From Micropruina glycogenica (lineage in GTDB: Bacteria > Actinomycetota > Actinomycetes > Propionibacteriales > Propionibacteriaceae), in NCBI RefSeq assembly GCF_039524395.1, contig NZ_BAAAGO010000008.1: a DNA stretch of 64,000 nucleotides. One strand, written 5' to 3'. A model generated the notes under the pieces. It was given only the letters and a program-made list of their open reading frames with translations, was not told the DNA's origin and searched no databases. A program made the translations under genes and the position numbers. Below are positions 48,227 to 57,149 of the stretch, piece by piece; the first letter of the stretch is position 1, and each line of letters starts with the position of its first letter.

Positions 48227-50524
48227 TCAGCCGGGGGTCGGACGCACCACGGGGGTCCGGGGCGACCACGGCACCGAGCCGAGGTCACGCACGCCGTCGG
48301 GCAGGTCGGCCAGGGTCTGGCTGCTCACCCACAGGCAGGCGCCGTCGGAGTCGGTGAGCAGTTCGTCGAAGCCGGCGCCGCGGCCCACCAGGTGCGCAAT
48401 CGAGGCCACGTTCGGAGCCACCACGATGCGCCGCAGGGTGGGGTCGGAGCCGTCGCTGTGCTCGGCGAAGGCGTCCGGACGGCCGACGATCAGAAAGCGC
48501 GTGATCGAACCCGACAGGTCGTCGATCTCGCGCTCGACCACGTGCACGAAGTCGTGGTCGGCCTCGGCTCCCGATGACGCGATCGCGATGGCGGGGCCGT
48601 CCAGCTCGCGCAGCTTCAGCAGGGCGTCGGTGGTTGATGCGCAGGGCTGCGGATCAAGCCCCCAGCGGGTGACGAAGTTCGCGCACTGGGCGAGCGCCTG
48701 CGGGTGGCTGAACACCGGCGCGCCGCGCAGTTCGGCCAGCACAACGGGGGCCGCCGCGTAGGCGTCGAAGCGCACCGCGACGTCGACCACGCCGCCGGCG
48801 ACCAGGTCGGCGTCGGTGCCGAGCAGCGCCTGGGCCGCGCGACTGACCAGGCCCGAGGCCGAGCTGGTGATCGGCAGCACGCCCAGCCCGCCGCCGCGGG
48901 CGAACGCGAGCACCTCGTCGAACGACCCGATCGGCCCGATGTGCACGTCGGCCTCACCGGCCCCGGTCAGGCCCACCGCGAACTGCCGCGCGGCGCTCTC
49001 GGAGAAGCTGCCGGGCGGGCCGAGGTAGCGCAGGTCGGGCTGCGCCCCACGAGTCGGACGCGCCACCCCGTGCGGCCACGCGTAGGCCACCTCGACCGCC
49101 TTGCGCAGGGCCTCGATGGTGGCGTCCAGGTCGAGGTCGGCCCGAATACCGGTGCGAATCACCACCGCCCGCTGGCCGGTGCGCACCGCCTCTGAGACTA
49201 GGTCGGCGGCCCCGACGCCGCGCTGCTCGCGCACCACCGACGCCACGCCCTGGCCGGCCACCGACTCGGGCACCAGAAAACGGATGTCGCGCCGCACGTG
49301 GGCCAGCCAGGCGTCCAGGGCCACCTCGAGTTCGGCGTCCGACAGCACCTCGACGTGGCCGATGCCGAACCGGGTGCGCACCACCGTGCCGCGCCGGCCC
49401 AGCCGCTTGGCGTTGCGCACGCCTGGCCCGTGCAGCAGCGCCGCCTCACCCTTGGGGCCCACCAGCAACTCTTCGAGCACCAGATGCACCGGGGTCAGCT
49501 CGACCAGCCGGCCCACGCGCAGCTTGTCGGGACGTCCGCTCGGGTGCAGACCCACCAGACCGCCCAGCCGGCGCACGCGGGCCAGGGTGGCGCGCTTCGA
49601 CTGGCCGGCGCTGAGCGTGGCGGTGGCGGTGTTGCGCACGGTGTCGAACAATGCGCCGGTGAACCGGTCACGGGTGGCGGCCACCCGGGCCGGCAGCGAC
49701 TCGGGTGTCGCCGCCGCGGCGCCGACGGCCTCGGCGGCTGCAGCCAACTCGGCCCGGGCGCGGTCGCCGTCGAGGGCGGCCTGCACGTGGGCCAGGGTGA
49801 CCTCTTGGTTCTCTTCGAGCACGCTGACCGCCAGGCCCAGCAATGCCTCGAACAGTGGGGTGCGGGTGGCCCACAGTTCGGCGGTGAGGTCGAGCCCGCT
49901 GTCGGCCACGGCGGTCACGAAACCCAGCAGCGACTGATGCGCCAGCGCCAGCACGTAGGTCATGCTGCGGTCGTGCTGTTCGGGCGACAGCACGGTGTAG
50001 ATGCCGCCCCGTCCGGTGATCGCGCCGGCGAGCCAGCCTGTTGCCACGCCGCGCACTTCCGTGGCGCACACGGTCTGGCCGTCGAGCGAACGGGCGCTGG
50101 TGTCGAGCAGCGGGTGCAGTGCGACGGCCGTGCGGTCGGGCACGGCGGCGAGCACGTTCATGGCCCAGGCGAAACCGACGCTGACCAGCACGATCGGCGC
50201 ATCACGTGGCACCAGGGCGTCCAGTTCGGCCAGTACGCCGGGAGCGGCCCCGTCGGGCACAGCGACGCAGATCACGAAGCCCTCGTCGGCCAGGTGGGCG
50301 GTCACGTCGGCCAGGGTGCCGGTGGCCACCGGGGTGCCCCGGTAGGCGGCAGCGGCGCCGGCGAGCAGGGCGGCAGATTGGGCGGTGTCGATGAGCACCA
50401 CCTGCTGCCAAGGCAGGCCGGCGAACAGGTGGTCGGACAGCCACCGGCCCATGCCTGCGGCGGCGCCCACCACGACCAGCCGACGCGGCTCGGCGTCGGG
50501 CGGTGCGGTCGAAGTCACCGCCAC
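48227..50524 (-). CDS. TyrA-like / PheA-like fusion protein (prephenate dehydrogenase and dehydratase domains)
   Basis: 765 residues from GTG at 50524. Residues 1-290 resemble prephenate dehydrogenase: Rossmann start VVVGAAAGMGRWLSDHL and VALHPLLDTSARSLDGQTV, which holds the catalytic-type His (HPMF in TyrA). Residues about 320-480 form a segment that I cannot assign (PDKLRVGRLVELTPVHLVLE at its start). Residues about 510-690 resemble prephenate dehydratase: LRYLGPPGSFSESAA, GVLPITSSASGLV and the catalytic-type DDLSGSITRFLIVG. A short ACT-like end follows. Both routes from prephenate, to tyrosine and phenylalanine, would be on one chain. The ENS-type motif reads TSS, so the dehydratase half may be altered or regulatory. 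Confidence 0.7.
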   Translation of the reverse strand: MAVTSTAPPDAEPRRLVVVGAAAGMGRWLSDHLFAGLPWQQVVLIDTAQSAALLAGAAAAYRGTPVATGTLADVTAHLADEGFVICVAVPDGAAPGVLAELDALVPRDAPIVLVSVGFAWAMNVLAAVPDRTAVALHPLLDTSARSLDGQTVCATEVRGVATGWLAGAITGRGGIYTVLSPEQHDRSMTYVLALAHQSLLGFVTAVADSGLDLTAELWATRTPLFEALLGLAVSVLEENQEVTLAHVQAALDGDRARAELAAAAEAVGAAAATPESLPARVAATRDRFTGALFDTVRNTATATLSAGQSKRATLARVRRLGGLVGLHPSGRPDKLRVGRLVELTPVHLVLEELLVGPKGEAALLHGPGVRNAKRLGRRGTVVRTRFGIGHVEVLSDAELEVALDAWLAHVRRDIRFLVPESVAGQGVASVVREQRGVGAADLVSEAVRTGQRAVVIRTGIRADLDLDATIEALRKAVEVAYAWPHGVARPTRGAQPDLRYLGPPGSFSESAARQFAVGLTGAGEADVHIGPIGSFDEVLAFARGGGLGVLPITSSASGLVSRAAQALLGTDADLVAGGVVDVAVRFDAYAAAPVVLAELRGAPVFSHPQALAQCANFVTRWGLDPQPCASTTDALLKLRELDGPAIAIASSGAEADHDFVHVVEREIDDLSGSITRFLIVGRPDAFAEHSDGSDPTLRRIVVAPNVASIAHLVGRGAGFDELLTDSDGACLWVSSQTLADLPDGVRDLGSVPWSPRTPVVRPTPG

Positions 50525-50654
50525 AGTCTAGGGATTCGACGCTGGTCGAGCCCGGATGAACGCCTGGGTCACAGACGGGCCCATGACCGCCCCTTCCGGG
50601 CAGTTCGGCGCGGCGCGAGATCCCGCGTCAAGCCCCCGGACGACGCGGGGGTGG

Positions 50655-50748
50655 TGAACGGTAATCGGAACCCGTCCCGGTTCCCGTTCAGCCCCCACGT
50701 CCCAGCACGCTCGACCTACACCGTCATCCCGGCGAGAGCCGGGATCTC
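50655..50748. repeat. family-C palindrome and family-D hairpin
   Basis: 50655-50690 is a palindrome with arms TGAACGGTAATCGG and CGGTTCCCGTTCA around the GGAACCCGTCCC core. 50720-50745 contains GTCATCCCGGCGAGAGCCGG with GATCTC. The 289-base gap 50525-50813 shows nothing else. Confidence 0.75.
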
Positions 50749-50813
50749 TGGCTCGACACCTCCACGACCGTGGGTTTCGACGCACTCACCCGACGGCATT
50801 GGTCAAAGCCTCC

Positions 50814-51545
50814 TCAGGCGGCACGCAGGGACGCCGCCGCTTCGTCGATCGCCGCGAAGTACGGGGTGGCGTTGGGCCGGTCGGGCTTCACCTCGATGAA
50901 GGCGAAGTGGCGTCCGTTGGGCAGCGTGACGAGCAACACCGAAAGACCGATCCGCTCCTGCACTCCCCCGGTCAGGGTGCCACCGAGGTTCGCGTGCGCC
51001 CACTGCGCCGGGTAATCGCCGATCGTGGTGGGGTCGTCGGAGCGAATGTCGCTGACCGCCAGGTCGCCGAGGGTACGAAAGATGCGCTGCGCGAACTCGG
51101 CCGCCACGCCGCGGGCGGTGCCGGCAAGGTCGCCGTCGATGACGGCGGCGGGCTCCATGTCGGCCACCACGATCGAGGGCGGCAGGTTCTCGCCGGCCCG
51201 GTAGCCCGGGTCGCTCTCGACCCCGCCGATCACTGCCTCGGTGAACATGCCCTTGGTCGAGGTCGGGTCAGACCATGAGAACGGCTTTCCCGGCAGTTCG
51301 CCCACCAGGTACTGCTCGACCTGCAAACGGTGGGTCAGCGGATTGACGATCACCCGGCGCAGCGGTGGCGAGGGCACTGTGGACGCCGGGCCCACGCTCG
51401 GCGCGGCAACCGTCGGTGCGGGCAGCGGCGGCCCGAGCCGCGCGCCGACCACACCCAACCCGATCGCGATCACGACGACGACTGCGGCGGCGAGCGCGGC
51501 CCACCGTCCGGCCCGTGCCGCAAGAGTCGCGCGCGCCCCGTCCAC
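50814..51545 (-). CDS. anchored exported protein of unknown function
   Basis: 243 residues from GTG at 51545; frames upstream are not coding. One amino-terminal membrane helix (AALAAAVVVVIAIGLGVVGA) and a Pro/Ala-rich linker lead to a soluble outside domain with VNPLTHRLQVEQYLVGELPG, GGVESDPGYRAGENLPPSIV and a repeated FAFIEVKPDRPNATPYF end. No catalytic motif is recognised. It follows the MptB-like gene on the same strand by 38 bases and may be co-transcribed, so a cell-envelope role is possible. Confidence 0.65.
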   Translation of the reverse strand: MDGARATLAARAGRWAALAAAVVVVIAIGLGVVGARLGPPLPAPTVAAPSVGPASTVPSPPLRRVIVNPLTHRLQVEQYLVGELPGKPFSWSDPTSTKGMFTEAVIGGVESDPGYRAGENLPPSIVVADMEPAAVIDGDLAGTARGVAAEFAQRIFRTLGDLAVSDIRSDDPTTIGDYPAQWAHANLGGTLTGGVQERIGLSVLLVTLPNGRHFAFIEVKPDRPNATPYFAAIDEAAASLRAA

Positions 51546-51583
51546 GCCCCGGAGCTTACCGAGACCGGGTCCAGCGGCTCGGG

Positions 51584-53161
51584 TTATGGGGCCAATGCCG
51601 GACGACCCCGGAACCGGCGCCACCCGTCGCGCAGCAACCGAATGCTGGGCAGTTCGCCGCCCTCGTTGCGCCACCACCACACCACCCAGACGATGGCGCC
51701 GATCTGCGCCGCGGTGCACAGAATGTCGCGCATGATGAAGCCCGCCACCACCACGCCGGGGCCGAACTCGATCACCCGTCCGGTGACGTAGGCGAGCGAG
51801 AGCCACGTGCCTCGCCACATGGTGATCACGTCGAGCCGGTTGGCCGCCATCAGCGACAGCGGCACCCAGGTGATCAGGTCGTACCAGCTCAGCGTGTAGG
51901 GCGAGGTGATCAGCCAGGCCGCCGTCAACAGCGCAGCGGTGCGAACGGTGATGGTGAGCGGGTCGCGGCGCGGGTCGGTGCCGAGCGGGGCCCCGGGAGC
52001 GGTCACCCAGGGCAGCAGCCGCGACAGCATCCAGCCGATCACGAACAGGCCCGTCAGGCCGAGTAGGCCCATCACTTGGCGCGCGGGCCCGTCGCCGATG
52101 GTCACTCGGCCGAGTGCGTAGAGCCATTCGGTCCAGGAACCGGCAGACACGTAGCTGGTGTTACGGGCGGCGGCGAACAACGCCTGCGGCGCGAACAGCC
52201 CGTAGCCGAGGCCGATGGTGCCGGCGGCGGCCAGGCACAGCGCCACGAGTTTGCGCGGCTGGTGACGGTAACCCCACACCATCGCGATGCCGTAGTAGAC
52301 CAGCGACACCTTGACGCAGCCGGCCAGGCCGATGCCCACCCCGGCCAGCCACGCGTTGCGCCTGATGAACCAGAAGCCGGCCACGGCGAACACCAGGGTG
52401 AGCGGTTCGTTGTGGGCCTGCGCGCAGATCGACCAAATCATGATGGGGTTCAGCACGGTGAACAGCACCGCCCGGGTCTGAAAAGCGGGGTCGCCGTGGG
52501 CCATCTTCACCACGATCAGCCCGACGATCAGAAACGGGATCAGCGCGAACATCTGCAGCCAGAAGACCACCTGATGCATGTTGTCGCCGCCCAGCGTCGC
52601 GGCCAGCCACTGGCTGAACGACGCGATCGGCCCGTACACCGACGGGGTGTCCTGCCAGGGCGCCTCGACCCAGCGCATCACCGGGTCGTACTCCTGCCTG
52701 ATGATGTTGGCCGGGGTGATGTCGTAGGGGTTCCAGCCCAGCACCATCAGCCGTCCGTAGGCGGCGTACATCAGCACGTCGGCCGAGGTCAGCGGCGGCA
52801 CCAGCGAGGTGGCCAGGCTGAGCAGGGCGCCCAGCACGAACAACCGGCGGACGTTCGGGCGCCACCCCAGCTCGACCGCCCGGTAGCAGATCCACAAGCC
52901 GACGGAGCCGGCGGCGAGGCCGACCCACAGCGAGATGACGGCCACCCATTCGTTGACGTGCACCCAGCCGGTGGGCAGGTACCAGGGCGGCAGCAGACTG
53001 TTGCGCGGCCCGAGCCGCAAGGCCACCGCGGACGGCCCCATGAAGCCGATCAGCACCGTCACGGCGGTCGCGGCGATGACCAGCGGCAGGCCGAGCCGGT
53101 GGCTGGTCGTCCAGGGCGAGGCCAGCACGGCGCGCGCTCGGGCGGCCAGCGCGTTCGCCAT
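51584..53161 (-). CDS. MptB-like polyprenol-phosphomannose alpha-1,6-mannosyltransferase (GT-C)
   Basis: 525 residues from ATG at 53161 with GAGGAG upstream. Thirteen or so membrane helices. The first outside loop carries the GT-C acidic motif in LTSADVLMYAAYGRLMVLGWNPYDITP, quoted in part as SADVLMYAAYGRLM and GWNPYDITP, as in MptA/MptB. A second landmark is PSVYGPIASFSQWL. In mycobacteria and corynebacteria MptB extends the mannan core of lipomannan with polyprenol-phosphomannose. The same role on a lipoglycan or wall mannan is inferred here. Other GT87-like members are possible. Confidence 0.8.
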   Translation of the reverse strand: MANALAARARAVLASPWTTSHRLGLPLVIAATAVTVLIGFMGPSAVALRLGPRNSLLPPWYLPTGWVHVNEWVAVISLWVGLAAGSVGLWICYRAVELGWRPNVRRLFVLGALLSLATSLVPPLTSADVLMYAAYGRLMVLGWNPYDITPANIIRQEYDPVMRWVEAPWQDTPSVYGPIASFSQWLAATLGGDNMHQVVFWLQMFALIPFLIVGLIVVKMAHGDPAFQTRAVLFTVLNPIMIWSICAQAHNEPLTLVFAVAGFWFIRRNAWLAGVGIGLAGCVKVSLVYYGIAMVWGYRHQPRKLVALCLAAAGTIGLGYGLFAPQALFAAARNTSYVSAGSWTEWLYALGRVTIGDGPARQVMGLLGLTGLFVIGWMLSRLLPWVTAPGAPLGTDPRRDPLTITVRTAALLTAAWLITSPYTLSWYDLITWVPLSLMAANRLDVITMWRGTWLSLAYVTGRVIEFGPGVVVAGFIMRDILCTAAQIGAIVWVVWWWRNEGGELPSIRLLRDGWRRFRGRPALAP

Positions 53162-53290
53162 GGTGCTCCTCGGGGTTTGGGACAGCAAGCCCGAGACTAT
53201 CGGCGCAGTCGGCCACACCCCCACGCAGGGAGCTCGGTCGAGACCAGCTTGTTATCAGCCGCCGCACTTCTCGACATCGGGGCGAACACC

Positions 53291-53485
53291 CAACCACACC
53301 GTCATCCCGGGCTTGCCCTGGGGATCTGCCGTCCGCACGTGGAGAGTTGTGAGATCCCGGCGTCCGCGGGATGACGAGAGACGCCGGGATGACCAGAGCC
53401 CAACCACACCGTCATCCCGGGCTTGCCCCGGGGATCTCCAATCCGCACGTGGTGAGTCGGAGATCCCGGCGTCCTGGGGGACGAC
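53291..53485. repeat. two tandem 110-bp composite family-D repeats
   Basis: CAACCACACCGTCATCCCGG begins at 53291 and again at 53401, 110 bases apart. Each unit holds a GTCATCCCGGGCTTGCCC...GGGGATCT half and an inverted GAGATCCCGGCGTCC...GGGATGACGA half. The gap 53162-53491 otherwise holds only the promoter side of the MptB-like gene. Confidence 0.8.
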
Positions 53486-53491
53486 GAGCCG

Positions 53492-54355
53492 CTACTTGAG
53501 CAGCTTCGACATGCGCCGGTCGGCCAAGGGCTTTCCGCCGGTCTGACAGCCGGGGCAGTACTGCAGCGAGCTGTCGGCGAAACTGACCTCGGCGATCGTG
53601 GTGCCGCACACGTCGCAGGGTTCACCGGTGCGGCCGTGCACCCGCAGGCCGATCTTCTTCTCGCCCTTGAGTTCCTTGGCCGCGCGGCCGACCGAGCGCT
53701 CGATGGCGTCGCCCAACTCATCTTTGATGGCCCGGAACAGGCGCTCCTGCTCGTCGGGCGTCAACGCGTTGGACGGCTTGAACGGGCTCAGCTTCGCGGC
53801 GTGCAGAATCTCGTCGCTGTAGGCGTTGCCGATGCCGGCGATCACCCGCTGGTCGCGCAGCACACCCTTGAGTTGGGCCCGTCCGGCCTTGGCCAGAATC
53901 GCGGCCAGCGCGTCAGAGTCGAACGAGTCGGCCAGAGGATCGGGGCCCAGCGTGCTCACCATGGCGATCTCGGACGGCTCGTTCACCACGTACACGGCCA
54001 GCTTGCGCTGGGTGCCCATCTCGGTGAGGTCGAAACCCGAGTCGTCGTCGAGCACCACCCGCAGAGACAACGGCCCACGTCCGGGCCGGGCGGGCTTGGC
54101 CGGCATGGCGTCCATCCAGGTCAACCAACCGGCCCTGGCCAGGTGAAACACCAGCCAACTGCCGCCGGCGTCGATGGCGATGAACTTGCCGTACCGGCGC
54201 ACTTCGGTGACCTCGGCACCCTGCAGGGCCGCCAAAGGCAACTGAAAGGTCTTCAGCGCGCTGAACGCCAGCAGCTCGACGCGGGCGATGGTGGCGCCGA
54301 TCAGATGCTGCTGCAGAAACGCGCGCAGCGCCTCGACCTCGGGCAGTTCAGGCAA
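53492..54355 (-). CDS. Fpg/Nei family DNA glycosylase
   Basis: 287 residues. The start is TTG at 54355, because the protein must begin (M)PELPEVE for the catalytic amino-terminal Pro2 and Glu3. Lys in YGKFIAI, the helix-two-turn-helix AGIGNAYSDEILHAAKLSP, and the zinc finger CDVCGTTIAEVSFADSSLQYCPGC are present (read in two parts). It should excise oxidised purines and cleave the strand (AP lyase). The Arg usually preceding the last Cys pair in MutM appears replaced (SSLQYC), so substrate preference may differ. The start overlaps the end of aat by 8 bases, so the two genes are coupled. Confidence 0.88.
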   Translation of the reverse strand: MPELPEVEALRAFLQQHLIGATIARVELLAFSALKTFQLPLAALQGAEVTEVRRYGKFIAIDAGGSWLVFHLARAGWLTWMDAMPAKPARPGRGPLSLRVVLDDDSGFDLTEMGTQRKLAVYVVNEPSEIAMVSTLGPDPLADSFDSDALAAILAKAGRAQLKGVLRDQRVIAGIGNAYSDEILHAAKLSPFKPSNALTPDEQERLFRAIKDELGDAIERSVGRAAKELKGEKKIGLRVHGRTGEPCDVCGTTIAEVSFADSSLQYCPGCQTGGKPLADRRMSKLLK

Positions 54356-55049
54356 CCTCGGGCTCCAATCGTCGCTCGGCGGTCCAGTCGGGCGCGGGCA
54401 GCACCAGGGTCTCGTCGAGCACCGCCAGGTACTCGTCGCGGTCGATCTCGATGACGCCGAGGGAACCCAGGTGGTCGGTGCGCCACTGCACGTCGACCAT
54501 GCGGTCGGTGACCCCGTCGCGGGTCAGTGCCGTGACCAGCCGCAGCAGGGCGACCTTGCTGGCATCGCGGCCGATCACCCGGTCGTGAAACATCGACTCG
54601 CCGGCGAACAGGCCGCCGATCGACACGCCGTAGAGGCCGCCGGCCAGGCGTCCGTCGGGCGTCCAGGTCTCAACGGAGTGCACGACGCCGCGCTCGTGCA
54701 ACTCGGTGAACACCGCCACGATGTCGTCGTCGATCCAGCCGTGCGGACGCGACGGGTCGGCGCAGCCGGCCAGCACCCGGTCGAAGGCGGCGTCGACGGT
54801 GGTGGTGTAGTGGTGGGCCGCTTTGCGCAGCGATCGGGTGACCCGCAGGCCGTCGGGCAGCAGCACGCCGCGACGCATCGGCGACCACCAGCCCATGCGG
54901 GCCGGAAACCACGAGTTGTGCAGTGGCATAGGGAACACGCCGCACCGATAGGCCAGCACCACCAGGTCGGGGTCGACGTCGTCCGACAGCCCGATCAGGT
55001 CTTGCGCGGGCCAGTCCCGCGCAGGGCCGAAGATGCCGGGTCGACTCAT
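54348..55049 (-). CDS. aat: leucyl/phenylalanyl-tRNA-protein transferase
   Basis: 233 residues from ATG at 55049. Characteristic block GVFPMPL, WWSPMRRGVLLPDGLRVTRSLRK and VHSVETWTPDGRLAGGLYGVSIG (quoted in pieces) with GLFAGESMF. The enzyme attaches Leu or Phe to proteins with amino-terminal Arg or Lys and so feeds the ClpS/ClpAP N-end rule path. The gene overlaps fpg-like by 8 bases. Its promoter region contains the large palindrome 55138-55198. Confidence 0.93.
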   Translation of the reverse strand: MSRPGIFGPARDWPAQDLIGLSDDVDPDLVVLAYRCGVFPMPLHNSWFPARMGWWSPMRRGVLLPDGLRVTRSLRKAAHHYTTTVDAAFDRVLAGCADPSRPHGWIDDDIVAVFTELHERGVVHSVETWTPDGRLAGGLYGVSIGGLFAGESMFHDRVIGRDASKVALLRLVTALTRDGVTDRMVDVQWRTDHLGSLGVIEIDRDEYLAVLDETLVLPAPDWTAERRLEPEVA

Positions 55050-55086
55050 GGCCCGATTGTGCCACCACGGCTTGCGTAAAGGGTTT

Positions 55087-55249
55087 CGCCACTTTCTGGT
55101 GGTTATGGCGGGTGCAAGAAGGAGCTCCGCTGCGCCGCGCCACTTTGTGGTTGAAATAGATACCCCCTATGGGTATTTATTTCAACCAGAAAGTGGCGCT
55201 GGGTTCGATCACGCGGACGACCCGCGATCATTTCAACCACAAAGTGGCG
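55087..55249. repeat. 61-bp palindrome with CGCCACTTT arms, plus two outlying arms
   Basis: CGCCACTTTGTGGTTGAAAT with a following A (55138-55158) pairs with 55178-55198 at 20 of 21 positions. The centre holds a second palindrome ATACCCCCTATGGGTAT (55160-55176). A further left-type arm is at 55087-55104 and a further right-type arm ATTTCAACCACAAAGTGGCG at 55230-55249. The cluster lies between the divergent aat and EcsC genes. The gap is 306 bases, and these arms are the only structure seen there. Confidence 0.85.
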
Positions 55250-55355
55250 ATTCACACCCAAGGCGGCCCGGGGCGCCCGGGGGTGGTCCCCGATGGTGAG
55301 CCCCGGTGCGCTGAGTAGATTGGAGCGGACGCAGCCAGCCAGGAGGGCCCCGCAC

Positions 55356-56018
55356 ATGACTACCACCCCCGAGCCGAGCAAGACGCTCGTGCAGCGCGCC
55401 CCCGAGGTCGCCGGCAACGTGCTGCGCACCATTCTCGAGTTCGCGATCGAGGGTCGGGGCAGCATTCCCGGGGCCAGGGCCGCCGCCGCCCGCACCCTGC
55501 AGTCGCGGGGTGAGCACGAGGCCGCCGTCGACTCGCTGGTGATGCAGCACGTCGGGCTGGCCGGCGCGCAGGGCTTTCTGACCAATCTGGGCGGCCTGCT
55601 GACCCTGCCCGTGGCGCTGCCCGCCAACCTGGCCGGCCTCGCGGTGGTGCAGATGCGCATGATCGCCGCCATCGTGCATCTGCGCGGCTACGACGTCGAC
55701 GACCGTCGCGTACGGGTGGCGCTCACCATGGCGATGCTCGGCGAAGACGACGTGCGCAAGCAGGTGGCCGCCGGCAGGCTGCCCGGCCCGCCGTTCCTGG
55801 TGGCCACCGCCCCGGTGTTCGACCCGGTGCTCGACCACCACGTCAGCGAGCGTGTGTTCGGCGACCTCGGCACCAAGATGGCCGGCAAGCACGCGATCGT
55901 GCAGGTGGCCAAGCGCATACCGTTCGTCGGCGGCCCGGTCGGCGCCGCGACCGACGGCTACTTCACCTACGCGCTGGGGCAGTACGCGCGACGCGAGTTC
56001 GTCCGTCGGCGCCGCTGA
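55356..56018 (+). CDS. EcsC family protein
   Basis: 220 residues from ATG at 55356 with AGGAGGG upstream. EcsC-like features: a helical leader, SLVMQHVGLAGAQGFLTNLGG, a hydrophobic stretch LLTLPVALPANLAGLAVVQMRMIAAI and the carboxy KRIPFVGGPVGAATDGY. EcsC in Bacillus is encoded with an ABC transporter and affects secretion and competence, but its biochemical role is unclear. Here it stands alone beside aat with the palindrome cluster in its upstream region. Confidence 0.8.
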   Translation: MTTTPEPSKTLVQRAPEVAGNVLRTILEFAIEGRGSIPGARAAAARTLQSRGEHEAAVDSLVMQHVGLAGAQGFLTNLGGLLTLPVALPANLAGLAVVQMRMIAAIVHLRGYDVDDRRVRVALTMAMLGEDDVRKQVAAGRLPGPPFLVATAPVFDPVLDHHVSERVFGDLGTKMAGKHAIVQVAKRIPFVGGPVGAATDGYFTYALGQYARREFVRRRR

Positions 56019-56049
56019 GCGTCTCTTACGCGCAGTTCGACCCGACGAG

Positions 56050-56994
56050 TCAGGAGGGCAGCGAACCGCTCAGCTTGTCGGTCAACCGCCGCATGGCGTC
56101 GATGAGCTCGTCGCCACCCTCGATCACGAAAGGCAATTGCACCTGCGCCAGCCACTCCCCCGCGTACATGTCGGGGTTGCTGGTGGTGCCGATCAGCAGG
56201 CAGTCGTCACCATCGGCTACCAGCTCGCCCATCGTGCCGGGCAGCCACGGACGCACCCGCTCGGGCGTCGTGCGCGGAAAGCGCACCCGGGTCGGGTAGT
56301 CCCAGCTCTGGCTGAGGCTGTGTTCCAGCTGCGCGACGGCGTCCAAGTCGGCGGGCACGTCGGCCCTGGTGGGCAGCAGGTCGAGGGTGGTGATGCGGTC
56401 GAGCCGGTAGGTGCGCACCTGGCCCTCGCGGATCGCGCAGAGCAGGTACCACAGCCCCCGCCGCACGACCACGGCCCACGGGTTCACCTCGGCCGTCCAC
56501 TCGTGGCCCGCCGCACTGCGATAGCCCAGCCGCACCCGCCGGCACGCCGCCACGGCCTCGATCAGTCCGCTGGTCACCGCCGGGTCGGGGCGCGGAAAGT
56601 CCGACGGTGCGGCCGCGATGTGCTGCCACAGTTGCCGGGCAGGCCGGGCCACCGAGTCGGGCAGCGCGCGCAGCAGCTTGCCCACGCCCTCACCCACCGG
56701 CGAATCGAAGGGTGCCCCCGCGCGCGAGTCGACCACCGCCATCACCAGCGCCAATGCCTCGGCACCGCTGAACGCCACCGGTGGTAGCCGGACGCCCTTG
56801 CCGACCTGATAACCGCCGTAACGGCCGGGTGTGCCGAGCACCGGCACCCCCGCGTCGCGCAGCGTGAGCACGTAGCGCCGCACGGCGCGCTCGGTGACGC
56901 CCAGCCGGTCGGCCACTTCGGCGGCGGTGATACCGGGACGGTTGTGAATCAGGTCGAGCGTGCGCAGCGCGCGGGCGGTGGGACTGTCGTCCAT
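56050..56994 (-). CDS. YafY-type WYL-domain transcriptional regulator
   Basis: 314 residues from ATG at 56994. Amino-terminal winged helix (LDLIHNRPGITAAEVADRLG and VTERAVRRYVLTLRDAGVPV) and the WYL domain with WAVVVRRGLWYLLC, where the Trp-Tyr-Leu tripeptide is visible, followed by RTYRLDRI. The WCX end is present. Such regulators sense nucleotide or DNA-damage-like ligands in some systems. No obvious neighbour target. It could control a distant gene. Confidence 0.9.
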   Translation of the reverse strand: MDDSPTARALRTLDLIHNRPGITAAEVADRLGVTERAVRRYVLTLRDAGVPVLGTPGRYGGYQVGKGVRLPPVAFSGAEALALVMAVVDSRAGAPFDSPVGEGVGKLLRALPDSVARPARQLWQHIAAAPSDFPRPDPAVTSGLIEAVAACRRVRLGYRSAAGHEWTAEVNPWAVVVRRGLWYLLCAIREGQVRTYRLDRITTLDLLPTRADVPADLDAVAQLEHSLSQSWDYPTRVRFPRTTPERVRPWLPGTMGELVADGDDCLLIGTTSNPDMYAGEWLAQVQLPFVIEGGDELIDAMRRLTDKLSGSLPS

Positions 56995-57049
56995 GGCCTC
57001 AGCGTAGGCGGATCACGGACGGCGCACGTCCGGGTTCTGTCGTGGTCGG

Positions 57050-57148
57050 CTACCCCTGCACCACCCGCATCGACGCCGCCCGGTCGCTCCAGGCACCCAG
57101 ATCCATCGTGTCTTGAAAGACGTCGAGGCTGGCCCCCTGGAAGCCGGC
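57050..57148 (-). pseudogene. 3' remnant of a beta/gamma-crystallin- or I36-like domain gene
   Basis: On the minus strand DAGFQGASLDVFQD...DLGAWSDRAASMRVVQG and stop. This fits the last Greek-key of crystallin or peptidase-inhibitor-I36-like domains, in which NDRASSVRV is typical. The frame upstream is antisense of the RHS remnant, so the gene is truncated at about 57150. Only about 33 residues remain. Confidence 0.5.
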
Positions 57149-57149
57149 G

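Noticed and set aside
46592..48577. Plus-strand frame of about 661 codons overlapping the PAP2-kinase gene
   Set aside because: Arg/Gly-rich shadow; the other frame holds all catalytic motifs.
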